Origin: Isoetes taiwanensis
Taxonomy: Eukaryota > Streptophyta > Lycopodiopsida > Isoetales > Isoetaceae
Direction of reading: 5' to 3'
Length of the DNA stretch: 64,000 nt
Assembly (NCBI GenBank): GCA_021234155.1
Contig: JAJEKV010000011.1
Location: forward strand, 682,001 to 746,000
Both the position numbers and the translations under genes were made by a program. Every line of letters starts with the position of its first letter. Position 1 is the stretch's first letter. Shown here one piece after another: positions 33,675-43,271 of the stretch. The notes beneath the pieces were generated by a model, which did no database searches, was not told the DNA's origin, and worked only from the letters and a program-made list of their open reading frames with translations.

Positions 33675-33817
33675 TGAGAGCGTGAACCGGATTTATATAG
33701 GGTTAATTAGAAATTAGCGTGAATAATTTATTGCCTCAAATAACACGCCAGGCGTACGAAATTCCCGCCAGCTATATCATCTAGGGTATATTATTATGGA
33801 TAATAAATTCTCACGTC
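33675..33817 (-). promoter_or_regulatory. Duplicated promoter module, copy 2
   Basis: Same order as copy 1: TTCCCGCC site near 33763, palindrome at 33746, TATA box CCTATATAAATCC at 33701-33689. It sits about 290 bp upstream of the acidic-protein start at 33399. Conservation of the sites between the two copies, with drift in between, points to function. Confidence 0.65.
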
Positions 33818-34107
33818 TATTAGTTATATGTCTTTTCGTAATCATATATCCAAATTTTCGATAATTAAAATTTGGATATATTTATATAAATGTCATTTCC
33901 TTGTTGTTGCCACGAAAATTCTTGTTTTAAATGATTTCGTTTACGCCCATTGTTATTATTATATTAAACCTATTTCCAAGGAATTTCTTGCTTTTAAAAA
34001 AATTTGATTTACCTCTACATATTCTATAAATGTACGTACTTTTTTTATCTTATGGTGTAATATTTTTTTCCTACTCATGGACTAAAAAGAGTGCAATTTG
34101 CCTAGGT

Positions 34108-37007
34108 CAATGGTGCCTCTCCAACTCAAGATGGTGTGCAACATATTGAAAAGAGCAATATCAATGAAAAACCAACTCCTAGCAAGAATGTTGAAGAAAA
34201 ACAATTAGTCCTCTATAGTAGGGTGCAATGGAGGAACAAGAAGGTGAGAATCATGCACAAGTGCAACAAGGAAATAGTAGGCCAAGGAGTCATTGTGCTA
34301 GCGGATCCCGATCAAGTCATTAATGATGAAAGGCTAGGGGAAGACAATATTGGTATTGCAATTTCGATGTTGGAAGACAACTGGAAAGGTAAAGGTTTGG
34401 GTGACAAGGAATGTTTTGGTTGTGTCAAGCAATTGGAGGTTCCTTGCATCATGGCATGGCCTATAAGTAGTGTTCAATTTGTGGAGGATTATATTTTTCG
34501 AGCCCCGAGGTTGTTGGGGACAATGATTGTCTTGATATTGATCCATTGGCAGTTGGAACTCTAAACCTAGGCAAAAGGGGAGAAGTATCAGTTGCCAGAC
34601 ATTATCCTAGCAAAAGAGCCAAGTTGATTAGTGACACCAAACGTGAGACAATGGTGAAGGTTAGGGGCTCAGATTGTTGTTGGAGTGATTGTATGCAATT
34701 CTTCACAATAGAACAATTGGTGGAAGCAAGAGCCACTTTTCAAGAGTACAATGTTGATGAGAGGAGGACCTACATGTACACAATCTTCGAGCATGCACTT
34801 CAAGATGAAAGAAACCCAAACAGAAAAAGATACCCTTTGCTAGGCAAATGGATATGTACAAAAGCATGGCAGAGTATCCATGCAATTCCAACTTCTTCAT
34901 GGCATAATTGGCAAAGAAAACAGGCAGAGGGGAACAGAATTGCTTTACATGGAAATAATGGTTTGTTGAGACCAACAGCTAGGACCTTGGTTGCCAGGGA
35001 GATATTTGAAAAATATATTGATTTCAATGCAGAGTCTATGCCACACAAAAGCAGAAGGGATGAAAAGGGAAGAGCAGTTCTTGAGAAAAGGTTGCCATCA
35101 CATTGTACTCAAAAGAGTATTTTGGAAGAAGTGAATTCCCTACTTCGAGAATTGGGAATTCTTCCAATATCCCAACCTAGCTTTAGTAGGTTATGGAAGA
35201 AGCATTTCAATCATGTCACCATAGCAACTTCAAACAACTTTGCAAAGTGCAATTTATGTGCTAAGTTGAAGGAGACTCTTGATAAGACTGTGCAACCTAG
35301 TCAAAGGGCTAGGATAAGGGAGCATATGAAGGACCATATGACCGACCAACTATCATGTAGATCATGTTATTGGATGTGGAGGACTTTATCCGCATTGGAA
35401 CCCAATAACTATTTATGTATTATACATGACAAGATGGACCAGCAAAAGACTTGTCTTCCACAATTCAAGTACATACCAAAGTCATGTGGAAGATCATACC
35501 CTTTACAGATCTCAATGACTGGGGCAATCTTGCATGGGCAGAATCAAACCTACTATGGCCATTTTAGTTTGGAGTTGTGGAGTGATGGTCCAGATTTTCA
35601 TATTGGGAGTATCATGAGGTGTTTGAGAAACTATGAAAATGGATACAATGGTCACCTCCAGGACCTTACAGCTAGCCAGACACTACATAGAGCATTGTTA
35701 GATGGAAACCCTAACAATATTGAAAAGTTCAGCAAGGCAAGGTTTAGGAAGCATGGGTCTAATGAACATGTTGGAGCTTCAACTTCACGTGCTAAACCTC
35801 AAGATCTACCCAAAAGGTTTCTCTTGCAACTTGATAATTGTCTTTGCGGCCAAAATAAGAACAGTGGATGTTTTCTTTCCTATCCTACTTAACAGCTTTG
35901 TGGGGGGTATTTGAAAGAGTTAATTTAGGGTTTCTTATGCCCCGCATACCCATGAGGATGTGGATGCATTATTTGGCAAATATAGTTGTATCTTTGAAGC
36001 AACAAACAAAGGACCAACTTTCCTAGGCTAATGGAAATCTTGCATGAATGCACTACTCCAAACCCTATAGCTTCTCTCATAGAAGAAGTGCCCATTGGAA
36101 GAGCTTTGTGGATGGTTATACATTGGATCTTGAAGGTCATTCCAGGCCTCTGCAGTTCACTTTTGGGTGAGAGATGGGATTCCAATCTTCCAATGGAAGA
36201 TGAGACCTTCGAGGATGAGTGGAGAGGAGGGGAGGAAATATGGCGTAGAGATGAGAATGGCAAGCCTATGATACCTCTAGGTCAACCAAAAGCTTTAAAA
36301 CCTACTGAAGAAGTGAAGCAATTGGGATTGACTAAGGAAGGAATCCAAGACTATATAAAGCATTGGCAAACCAATCCAGATGACACCAACCGTGCCTTGG
36401 TGGCTTACTGGAAGAAGGTGATTAACCTGTTGGGGGAGATAGACACATCCTCAGATGAATTGAAAGAAGGGTGGTTGCCTAAGACTAGGTGGAAGACCTT
36501 AGCAGGTCTGAGGATTTTGATGACACCGTAAGTAGCATTCGCAAAGCAATATGCTCCTCCTTCTTCCTCGACAAACACTATGTTGGTCCTAAGAACAATA
36601 GGCCAAAGTTTCTAGGCATGGATGCTTATGAACCTTCCACTGACTTGGAATGCCACCAATTTGTGGTAGTAAAGCCATCAGATTTAGATACATATCCAGT
36701 GTGGTTGGGGTTCACTATCTCTGATATTTGCAAAGAAGAAGGTAATATTAACTTCAACCATGTGCGGGTGGAATGGTGGTGTCCAGTGCATCAGTTGACC
36801 AACGTATCGGATAAAGAAAGGTACTCAGATTGTTGGACAAAGAGATGGAGGAGAAATCCGAGTGATCCTGATCTTTGGCTAGACTATGAAAGTGTTTTGT
36901 ACTCATGGACTCCAAACACTATTCTAGCTAGAAATGCGAGAATTACAATACCTCAGGATGTCAGGAAGAAGGCTATGATATCATTGGGGGTGCTTGAAGA
37001 AAGTTGA
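34108..37007 (+). pseudogene. Transposase-like gene (DDE-type, HTHEDVDALFGK motif)
   Basis: Pieces in order: 34108-34515 after a TTTGCCTAG acceptor; 34516-35880; about 35900-36030; 36031-36531; 36489-37007. Breaks are single-base shifts, the first in a G run at 34515. Landmarks: CNLCAKLKE zinc-like pair, CRSCYWMWRTL, IIHDKMDQQKTCLP, LPKRFLLQLDNCLCGQNKNS and HTHEDVDALFGKYS. This D..DN..NKN..HTHEDxDALF pattern is that of the uncharacterised plant and oomycete proteins carrying a DUF7869-type domain, which I infer to be an RNase H-fold transposase: Asp of HDKMD, Asp of LDN, acid of HEDVD. Total about 950 codons. It ends 170 bp before the right TIR, so it belongs to this transposon. Confidence 0.75.
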
Positions 37008-37176
37008 ATAACTATGTAAATTTTTGTTATCACGTTTTTATGATATGGTGCTATATTGTGAAATATTGACTATTTTGTAAATAACATGATATTACGTTTT
37101 CATAATTTTGAGGTGAAATGTGTGAATTTGAATATGCTACTAAAAACATGCAATATGAAATTTGTCCCAAAATTAA

Positions 37177-37208
37177 GACATAAACCCAATTTAATTGAAT
37201 GATGGTTT
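37177..37208 (-). repeat. Right terminal inverted repeat
   Basis: On the minus strand it starts AAACCATCATTCAATTAAAT and ends GGGTTTATGTC, differing from the left TIR at two positions. It is followed directly by GTAGAT, where the gypsy pol frame resumes. Confidence 0.92.
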
Positions 37209-37718
37209 GTAGATGCATCCTCTTCTCATGCTGTTTCTCTGATTACAGTAGAAGGAGGTGATGAACTTCGAAGAGAAGAAGAGGTCTTGGCCGCTGGTAC
37301 TCTCTATAGCCTAAGATCCAGACCTCAGCAAGCCAACATGCCTAGAAATAGCATAGCTCCTCTGCCCTCTGTGGTTACAGAGCCAGTTTCACCTCAAAAT
37401 GACAGGCCTGCTGTGTTAGGTGAAGTTGACCAGGTGTTGAAGTCTACTAGAGTCACCCTAGATGTTTTGACCTTGTTAAGAATAGCACCTTCCTATAGAG
37501 AGCGTGTCAAAACACTTATAGAGGAGAATTCAGAACCTACTGTCCACAACATCTCTAGAGTTGGGAAAGACCCTGGTATATTCTCATGTGAAGCTCAAGT
37601 CGAAGGTAAAACACTCTCTAAAGTCATCTTGGATGGAGGCTCAGGTATAAATATCATGCCTTTACATATTATGGACTCTTTAGAGTTAAAAATCACTTCA
37701 AAAGACCAATTATTCTGA
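37209..37718 (+). CDS. gypsy protease segment of gag-pol
   Basis: The frame resumes at GTA (37209) straight after the TIR, with no ATG, as expected for the inside of a polyprotein. After a variable linker it reads VHNISRVGKDPGIFSCEAQV, then the protease active site KVILDGGSGINIMPLHIMDS, where DGGSG takes the place of DSGS/TG and INIMP is typical of Tat-like elements. The frame is lost at 37718, and the rest of the protease (LLLGRKWLK) follows in other frames up to 37848. Confidence 0.88.
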   Translation, partial: VDASSSHAVSLITVEGGDELRREEEVLAAGTLYSLRSRPQQANMPRNSIAPLPSVVTEPVSPQNDRPAVLGEVDQVLKSTRVTLDVLTLLRIAPSYRERVKTLIEENSEPTVHNISRVGKDPGIFSCEAQVEGKTLSKVILDGGSGINIMPLHIMDSLELKITSKDQLF

Positions 37719-37847
37719 AATCTTTGCTAATGAGAGTGTACAACCAAAAAGAGTTGTTAATGATGTCTTGACAGATGTAGGGGCATCAAGATGACCCCGA
37801 CTTTGTTGTAGTACGCTTCCTTCTCGATTGGCAGCTATGACCTTCTT

Positions 37848-39608
37848 TTGGGCAGAAAATGGCTCAAGGTGGTTTCTGCAAAGCCAGATTGGGGAGGAGG
37901 TAAATGCACAATAACAGATGGTAAGCAAGAAGTCACACTCTACAACCAGGAAGGTAAACTCCAAGAAGAATTTGCCTTTTTAATTGATGATGCACTGATC
38001 TATAAAGATGTAGGTGTGTACAACATCTATGTAGATCCACTTTTGGAAGAAGAAGAGCAAAAACTTGATGAGCATACTCATACATTGTTCTTTGATGGCA
38101 GTTGTAGCAGGAAGTTGAGCTTAGCCTGTGCTGCTGCCATCATTAAAAGCCCAGAGGCTTTGACAGTGGCCAAAACAGCAAGAATTCACAAAAATATAAC
38201 CTCTAATGAGGCAGAGTATCAAGCTTTGATTGCAGGTCTCCAGGAAGCTTGCATGATGGGAATCAAGAAGCTGAATATAAAGGGAGACTCTCAGCTCGTG
38301 TGCAATCAAGTCCAAGAGGTATACCAAACCAAGCATTCAAGGTTAGTACAACTTAAAGAAGAGGTTTTGGGACTATTAGACAAATTTGAGGCCTGGACTA
38401 TAGAGCATATCCCTAGGCATTTGAATAGTGAAGTAGACAGACTAGCTAAAGGTACCATATTGGATTTTTTAGCTGAAGGAGCCTTTCAGGAAGAAGAGCT
38501 GAACCTCTCACAGACTTGTCCAATTCTAACTATAGGGATAGAGGAGGCAAGCAGAGAGCAAGTCATTTGTATCCAAAAGAATGGCCAAACTAGAACCCTG
38601 AAAGTTGGTCCAAAGGCTCCTGAGCCTTGCTTTAACTCATTTCCTATGCTGTGTCAAGAATTCTCAGATGTCTTTGCTTGGGATTACTCTGAACTAAAAG
38701 GAATTCCCCCCTCTAAAGCAAAATTTGAAATAAAAGTAAAAGATGGCTCTGATCCTGTTCAACAGAAATTAAGGAGGATAAATTCTGTCTTGCTGCCACT
38801 TATCTATGAAGAATTAAAAACTATGGAGAGTTCTAAGCTGATATGTGAGACATTGGAACCTGAGTGGTTGTCTTGCATTGTGCCAGTCAAGAAGAGAAGT
38901 GGCCAACTTAGAATTTGTATTGATTATAGAGATATCAATAAGGTTACAATCAAAGACTGCTATCCCCTACCGTTTCTAGAAGAAGTTTTGCATACCATGA
39001 GTGGAAAAGAAGTCTATTCTCTTATGGATGGCTTCTCTGGTTTCAACCAAATAGAAGTTGATCCTTTGTCACAGCCAAAAACTGCCTTCATTACACCTTG
39101 GGGAACTTATATGATGCTAAGAATGCCATTTGGCTTGAAAAATGCCCCTGCAACCTTTCAGAGGGCAATGAACAATATTTTTGAGTCATTATCTCCCCAA
39201 GATTTCAGGGCTTTTCTGGATGATTTGACTCTGGCCACCTCTTTGGAAGATCATCTCAAAACAATCTCTAATATGTTTTCTTTGTGCAGATCCAGTGGTG
39301 TGAACTTAAATCCAAAGAAGTGTTTGTTTTTGACTGACAAAGGTGTGCTGTTAGGCCATCAGATATCAGAAGAAGGAGTTCAGATTGCTGCAGACAAGCT
39401 GACAATAGTTCTCGACCTCCCAGTACCTAAAACATTGAAGCAGATCAAAGGTTTTGTTGGTACACTTCAAGGCTTGAGGATCTACATCCCAAACTTCTCT
39501 CACATTTTGAGACCTATCACCAAGCTCACCAAAGTAGGGTATCTAAAAATACAAGTCAAAAAGTTCCAGTTGAGTGGAATGAAGATTGCCAAAGGGCATT
39601 TGAATTGA
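37848..39608 (+). CDS. gypsy archaeal-type RNase H and reverse transcriptase
   Basis: The 586-residue frame holds an archaeal-type RNase H at about residues 80-205: TLFFDGSC (first Asp), SNEAEYQALIAGL (Glu), KGDSQLVCNQ (Asp) and HIPRHLNSEVDRLAK (last Asp), so all catalytic acids are present. The RT follows at about 290-560: SCIVPVKKRSGQLRICIDYR, MDGFSGFNQIEV, KTAFITPWGTYMM, PFGLKNAPATFQRAM, catalytic FLDDLTLA, and thumb VLLGHQISEEGVQI. RT would copy the RNA and the added RNase H degrade it. The placement of this RNase H before RT is unusual. Reading frame intact throughout. Confidence 0.93.
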   Translation: MGRKWLKVVSAKPDWGGGKCTITDGKQEVTLYNQEGKLQEEFAFLIDDALIYKDVGVYNIYVDPLLEEEEQKLDEHTHTLFFDGSCSRKLSLACAAAIIKSPEALTVAKTARIHKNITSNEAEYQALIAGLQEACMMGIKKLNIKGDSQLVCNQVQEVYQTKHSRLVQLKEEVLGLLDKFEAWTIEHIPRHLNSEVDRLAKGTILDFLAEGAFQEEELNLSQTCPILTIGIEEASREQVICIQKNGQTRTLKVGPKAPEPCFNSFPMLCQEFSDVFAWDYSELKGIPPSKAKFEIKVKDGSDPVQQKLRRINSVLLPLIYEELKTMESSKLICETLEPEWLSCIVPVKKRSGQLRICIDYRDINKVTIKDCYPLPFLEEVLHTMSGKEVYSLMDGFSGFNQIEVDPLSQPKTAFITPWGTYMMLRMPFGLKNAPATFQRAMNNIFESLSPQDFRAFLDDLTLATSLEDHLKTISNMFSLCRSSGVNLNPKKCLFLTDKGVLLGHQISEEGVQIAADKLTIVLDLPVPKTLKQIKGFVGTLQGLRIYIPNFSHILRPITKLTKVGYLKIQVKKFQLSGMKIAKGHLN

Positions 39609-39982
39609 TCAAAGAAGAGCTCAGCAAGAAGGTAACACTTCTTGCCCCTAAACCAAATGAAGATTTCCAAGTTTATATAACAGTTACATCATTTGCTGTA
39701 GGATTAGCCTTATTTCAGAACAAAAGGGTACTAAATTATGCAGGAAAGCAGTGGTCAGACACAGAGGTGAATTACCCAGTCCTAGAGAAGTCTGCTGCTG
39801 CCCTAATAGTTTTTACCACTAAATTTCTCCATCTTCTGATGCAAGCTCCAAAGATTCAAGTCTATATGAAGGTCAATCCTCTTCCAATGTTGTATGGTAA
39901 ACAAGCCCTGAAGACCAAGTTCTATAAGTGGGCTGCCATGCTTCAAGACTTTGCCATTGAAGTCCATCTTGTCAAAGCGTAA
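39605..39982 (+). CDS. gypsy RNase H, catalytically degenerate
   Basis: The frame continues RT's connection: FELIKEELSKKVTLLAPKPN, then FQVYITVTSFAVGLALFQNK, VLNYAGKQWSDTEVNYPVLE, KSAAALIVFTTKFLHLL and KFYKWAAMLQDFAIEVH. This is the normal gypsy RNase H fold, but the first catalytic Asp (usually TDAS) is Val-Thr here. The domain is therefore probably structural only, consistent with the active archaeal-type RNase H upstream. It overlaps the previous frame by four bases, a one-base shift. Confidence 0.88.
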   Translation: MIKEELSKKVTLLAPKPNEDFQVYITVTSFAVGLALFQNKRVLNYAGKQWSDTEVNYPVLEKSAAALIVFTTKFLHLLMQAPKIQVYMKVNPLPMLYGKQALKTKFYKWAAMLQDFAIEVHLVKA

Positions 39983-41337
39983 AAAGGATCCGAGTAGTTT
40001 CATACCCTATGCCTTCTACAAATATGATTTGACCTCTCAAGAGGATCAAACAAAGAAGAAGTATGTCATTTAGTTGGAGAAGCCGTCTTGATGCAACCCA
40101 TTGTCAATTATCTAAGACATCAAGAGGTCCCCGCCACATTTTCACCATCCGAAAAGTTAAGTTTAGGAAAAGATGTCTAACATATGTGCTGGTTGAGGAC
40201 ATTTTATGTAGAAAGATGCCTTCACGATTTTGTTGAGGTGCTTGGTGAAGAAGAACAGTACAAGCTCTAAGACATGCTCATGACCTCTCCTGTGGTGGAC
40301 ATTATTCTATGGATGCCACAGCCCAAGAAAAATTCTAAGTTCTGGATACTATTGGCCTACACTTCATCATGATGTCAAAAAGTACGCGTCAGAGTTGTTC
40401 ATTTGTCAAAAGCATGCCAACAAAACGCCTGAAGGTACCTCCCCTTTCACCTATTGTGGCCCCGCCCCATTTCTTGTTTGGGGATTAGATTTTGTTGGTC
40501 CTATACACCCATCTTCCTCTCGCCGGACATGAATACATCCTAGTTGCTACTGGACTTCTTCACTAAATGGGCTGAAGCAACTCCATTAACAAGTGCTAAT
40601 GCAGATACCACAAAGAAGTTTCCCTCTTGCCTAATATATGTGCTAGGTTTGGAGTACCATTGAAGATTGTTTCTGACAGAGGAACGCCTTTTGTGAATGA
40701 AGTAATAGACAAGCTTACCCAATTGCTTGAGATAAGACATACAAAAAGTTCTGCTTACTACCCTCAGGGAAATGGCCAGGCAGAATCCACCAATAAGACT
40801 CTGATATCCATTATGAAGAAGACAGTAGATAGGTTTCCAAGAAGCTGGCATACAAAGTTGATCTATGCCCTCTGTCCTCTGAGAACCACTTATAAAGTGG
40901 CTATAAAAAACACTCCTGCCTCTATTGTATATGGTACTAGCGTCATTCTACCCTTTGAGTTGCAGGTACTTTCGCCAAGGATGATGCAAATACAAGTCAA
41001 AAGTGAAGAGGATGCTATCTGGTGCAGGTTGCAGCAGATGCTAGCCCTTGAGGAACTCAGAGATGAGACTCTACAGGTGATAACAGATCACAAGATGAAA
41101 ATCAAGAAGAAATTTGACAAACAAGCAGTAGAAGTCAACTATCAGGTTGGTGATTTGGTGCTTAAGTTAGCTAGAAACAAAGATCCCACTCTAGGTAAGT
41201 TTTCTGCAAATTGGGAAGGTCCATTTGTCATTTCTTCACATGCTGGAGTAAATTCATATTACTTACAAGAGTTAGAGTCTGAGAGAATTTTGCCAAATCC
41301 TCTCAATGCACAGCACTTGAAAGCTTATTGGATCTAA
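39983..41337 (+). pseudogene. gypsy integrase, N-terminal half broken
   Basis: From 39983 to 40620 the correct protein is spread over all three frames: zinc-binding part (HAHDLSCGGHYSMDATAQKI, then CQKHANKTPEG), catalytic start (LDFVGPIHPSS, YILVATDFFTKWAEATPLTS). From 40627 to the stop at 41335 the frame is intact with the other catalytic residues, VSDRGTPFVNE and SAYYPQGNGQAESTNK, and a C-terminal DNA-binding part ending NPLNAQHLKAYWI. No chromodomain is evident. Integrase joins the cDNA to the chromosome. The contrast between the broken first half and the intact second half is sharp. Confidence 0.9.
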
Positions 41338-41491
41338 ACTAGCTAATGCTAGTTAGTATAGTTGTAGGTAGTCTAAAAAAGGTTGAAGTAGTTGAAATTG
41401 TTCTAGATATGATTAGCTGACACTATGGGGAGAAAACAACAACAAGAAGAAAAGCTGAAAAGAAAAAGTATGTGTTTTGATCTTTAACATT

Positions 41492-41830
41492 GTCATTTGC
41501 AGGTTCATTAGTTGTTCTGTTTAAAGCCAGCCAGAAAAACCATTGCCTCCTAAAGTTGTGCTCACATGCAGGAACTCAAAATCATCATGAACAGTTTGCT
41601 GAACATCTCGTGATGAATACCAGGATTGAAGTACTAATCTGAGTCATCATGTCATTTGCAGGACCATCCTAGTCTTCCATACCATTCATTTCTCATTTAT
41701 TGGCCTCCCATTCATATAAGCCTTGCTCATACTTTTATTCATCACCTACAGGCTGCTATTCATCCCTGTGCATCATAAAAAGCAGCCTCCTAACTCTCTA
41801 TTTCATGTCATTTGCAGGATCATCATTTAC
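41492..41830 (+). repeat. Degenerate ~158-bp tandem repeat after integrase
   Basis: GTCATTTGCAGG followed by WYCAT recurs at 41492, 41651 and 41807, with a weaker copy (AATTTGCAGGGCCAT) at 41878. Units between are poorly conserved. Tandem repeats between integrase and the 3' LTR are common in Tat/Ogre elements, which fits the dual RNase H. No 3' LTR was recognised beyond. Confidence 0.55.
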
Positions 41831-41879
41831 CCACTAGCCAGCTTTATACCACCACCATTTTTTTCTTTTGGGCAAATTT

Positions 41880-42890
41880 GCAGGGCCATTACATCTTCTA
41901 GAATGTGTCTGCACCCTTCCATAACATTCTAGCCTCATCCAAGACTCCTACAAGAATGGGTAGCTGAAATCCCAAAAGTATCAAGTTTTATTCACAAGAT
42001 CATTGAAGCAGATTTTGGACGTTTCCCCCAAGTTTCAACACTTATGGGAAGTCAAAAGAACATGGTAGCAGACCCTACAAGTTACAAATATCCAAAAGTT
42101 GCTGCTGTGTTCAAAGTTGCAGAATGAATAAGGGGTATTTGGATTGCAAATTTTGGTTTAGTCTTATTGAACCCACACATAACATGTCTAATATACATTC
42201 GTGGCTCAATAGCATGTGGGAAAATAATGAAGAAACTGATGAGAATATCACTTAATGGTTCAAAGGACTAAGCATCTTTTACTCACTGGATATTCAGTTT
42301 TCTAGGAATGTGCTAAAGCTATATAAACAGCAGACTGATATATTATGACAAAGCCAACCATACAAAGCAAGTAAGCAATCCTTAAAACTATCCAGCTTGT
42401 TCTTGACAAAGATTCAGCAGGAACTATCACTATTTTTTATGTAAGTTAAAGTCTTGCAAATTCAAATTTCTTCAGCATTAATCTATACAGCAGAGGCAAG
42501 GACTGATATTCCAGCGATCCCTTTATGTATTTGCCAGTCTGATTTAATGTGGCATTCTGTATTTGAATATGTAGCATAATAACAGGGGTTTTTTTTTGTG
42601 TTTTTGTACGCTTTTCACAAAGGTTTTCCTAAGATTTCATGGTGTATTCGAATGGATGTACTAATGCGTACATATAGAGTGCATCATTTCTTAGTCGTTG
42701 ATTTAGCTTTTTTTTTTCAATGGTCCAACATCCAAGGGCTCACAACAAAAGCCCTCTTTTTATTTTAGGGGCTGAACATGCAAGCCTCGTGGATAGTATT
42801 TCAAGGCATTCTTGCAAAAAATTAATGTTCTGTTACCAGATTTGGAGTGGAAGTGTATCTGAATAGCATTTCATTTGGTTCTCTGTTTAG
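41880..42890. other. Stretch without a supported gene
   Basis: AT-rich DNA that may contain the 3' end of the gypsy element. A TATA-like CTATATAAACAG lies at 42318. No LTR match to the upstream side, ORF or RNA gene was found. Confidence 0.3.
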
Positions 42891-43231
42891 GGTTCTATGG
42901 CAGACTGGCCGGGCTCTGTGCCAAGGAAGCCAGCAAAGAAACAAGGAGGTGCCCGTGACCATAGCTCCTCTTCTTCAAATTCGTGTATAGGGAAAATGAA
43001 GCTTTAAGCCGTGCAAATCCATGTCAGGAAAACCATAATAAGCAGTCTCTAGATATCTTAGGCCTTACACCTGCGTCCAAGTCAGTGCCTCCTTCATTCT
43101 TTGCTAATAGTAAGTGGCTTGGGAGAAAAAAAAATTGTTCGTTGCGGCGAAGCCTAGAGTTTTATGGAAGGGGCAAAACCCTAACACTTAGACAATTGGT
43201 AAAACCTGTCTGCGGTCGTGTTCCCTCAGAC
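42891..43231 (+). pseudogene. Possible exon fragment of an unknown gene
   Basis: After a CTCTGTTTAG acceptor-like string the frame from the ATG at 42897 reads MADWPGSVPRKPAKKQGGAR, then DHSSSSNSC. One frame over it continues YRENEALSRANPCQENHNKQ and SLDILGLTPASKSVPPSFFA. Both parts look protein-like, so a one-base change near 42980 may have broken an exon. No homology recognised. Confidence 0.25.
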
Positions 43232-43271
43232 CATGCTTGTGGCTGGTAACTGCTTTGATCATGGCTGCCCT

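Larger units (their letters stand above)
25836..33758. repeat. Dispersed array of CACGC-N3-GCGTG palindromes
   Basis: Full copies sit at 29515, 31560 (4-base spacer), 31611, 31662, 31807 and 31852; copies with one base changed at 25836, 25872, 25915, 28083 and 33746; shortened or damaged ones at 25957, 28044, 28121, 28186, 29553, 31701 and 32507. The two five-base arms are kept while the three-base spacer varies (CCG, TTG, TCA, CGA, TTA, TCG, CAG). All lie inside the DNA transposon; I found none in the rest of the window. They resemble binding sites for a dimeric protein. Confidence 0.85.
24803..37208. mobile_element. 12.4 kb DNA transposon with 32-bp TIRs and cargo genes
   Basis: The ends are 32-bp inverted repeats with two mismatches, starting AAACCATCAT. 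The flanks are GT (or GTA) on both sides, a 2-3 bp target duplication, and removing the insert with one flank copy restores the gypsy gag-pol frame. Inside are a transposase-like gene on the plus strand, several spliced small genes mostly on the minus strand, and an array of short palindromes. Many of the inner frames carry single-base shifts, so this copy is probably immobile or the sequence has consensus errors. The superfamily cannot be set from sequence alone. Confidence 0.9.
23012..41830 (+). mobile_element. Ty3/gypsy element with dual RNase H, split by a DNA transposon
   Basis: Gag (23733-24803) and pol (37209-41337) are on the same strand and in the same frame on either side of the 12.4 kb insertion. 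Pol order is protease, archaeal-type RNase H, RT, gypsy RNase H, integrase. The extra RNase H resembles the plant Tat/Ogre group, but its place before RT is unusual. A tandem repeat follows integrase (41492-41830). LTRs are not identified, so both outer borders are approximate. Confidence 0.85.

Noticed and set aside
21780-43000. LTR pair for the second gypsy element
   Set aside because: I compared the 21.8-23.4 kb and 41.3-43.0 kb stretches by eye and found no shared terminal sequence or clear PBS, so no LTR is claimed.
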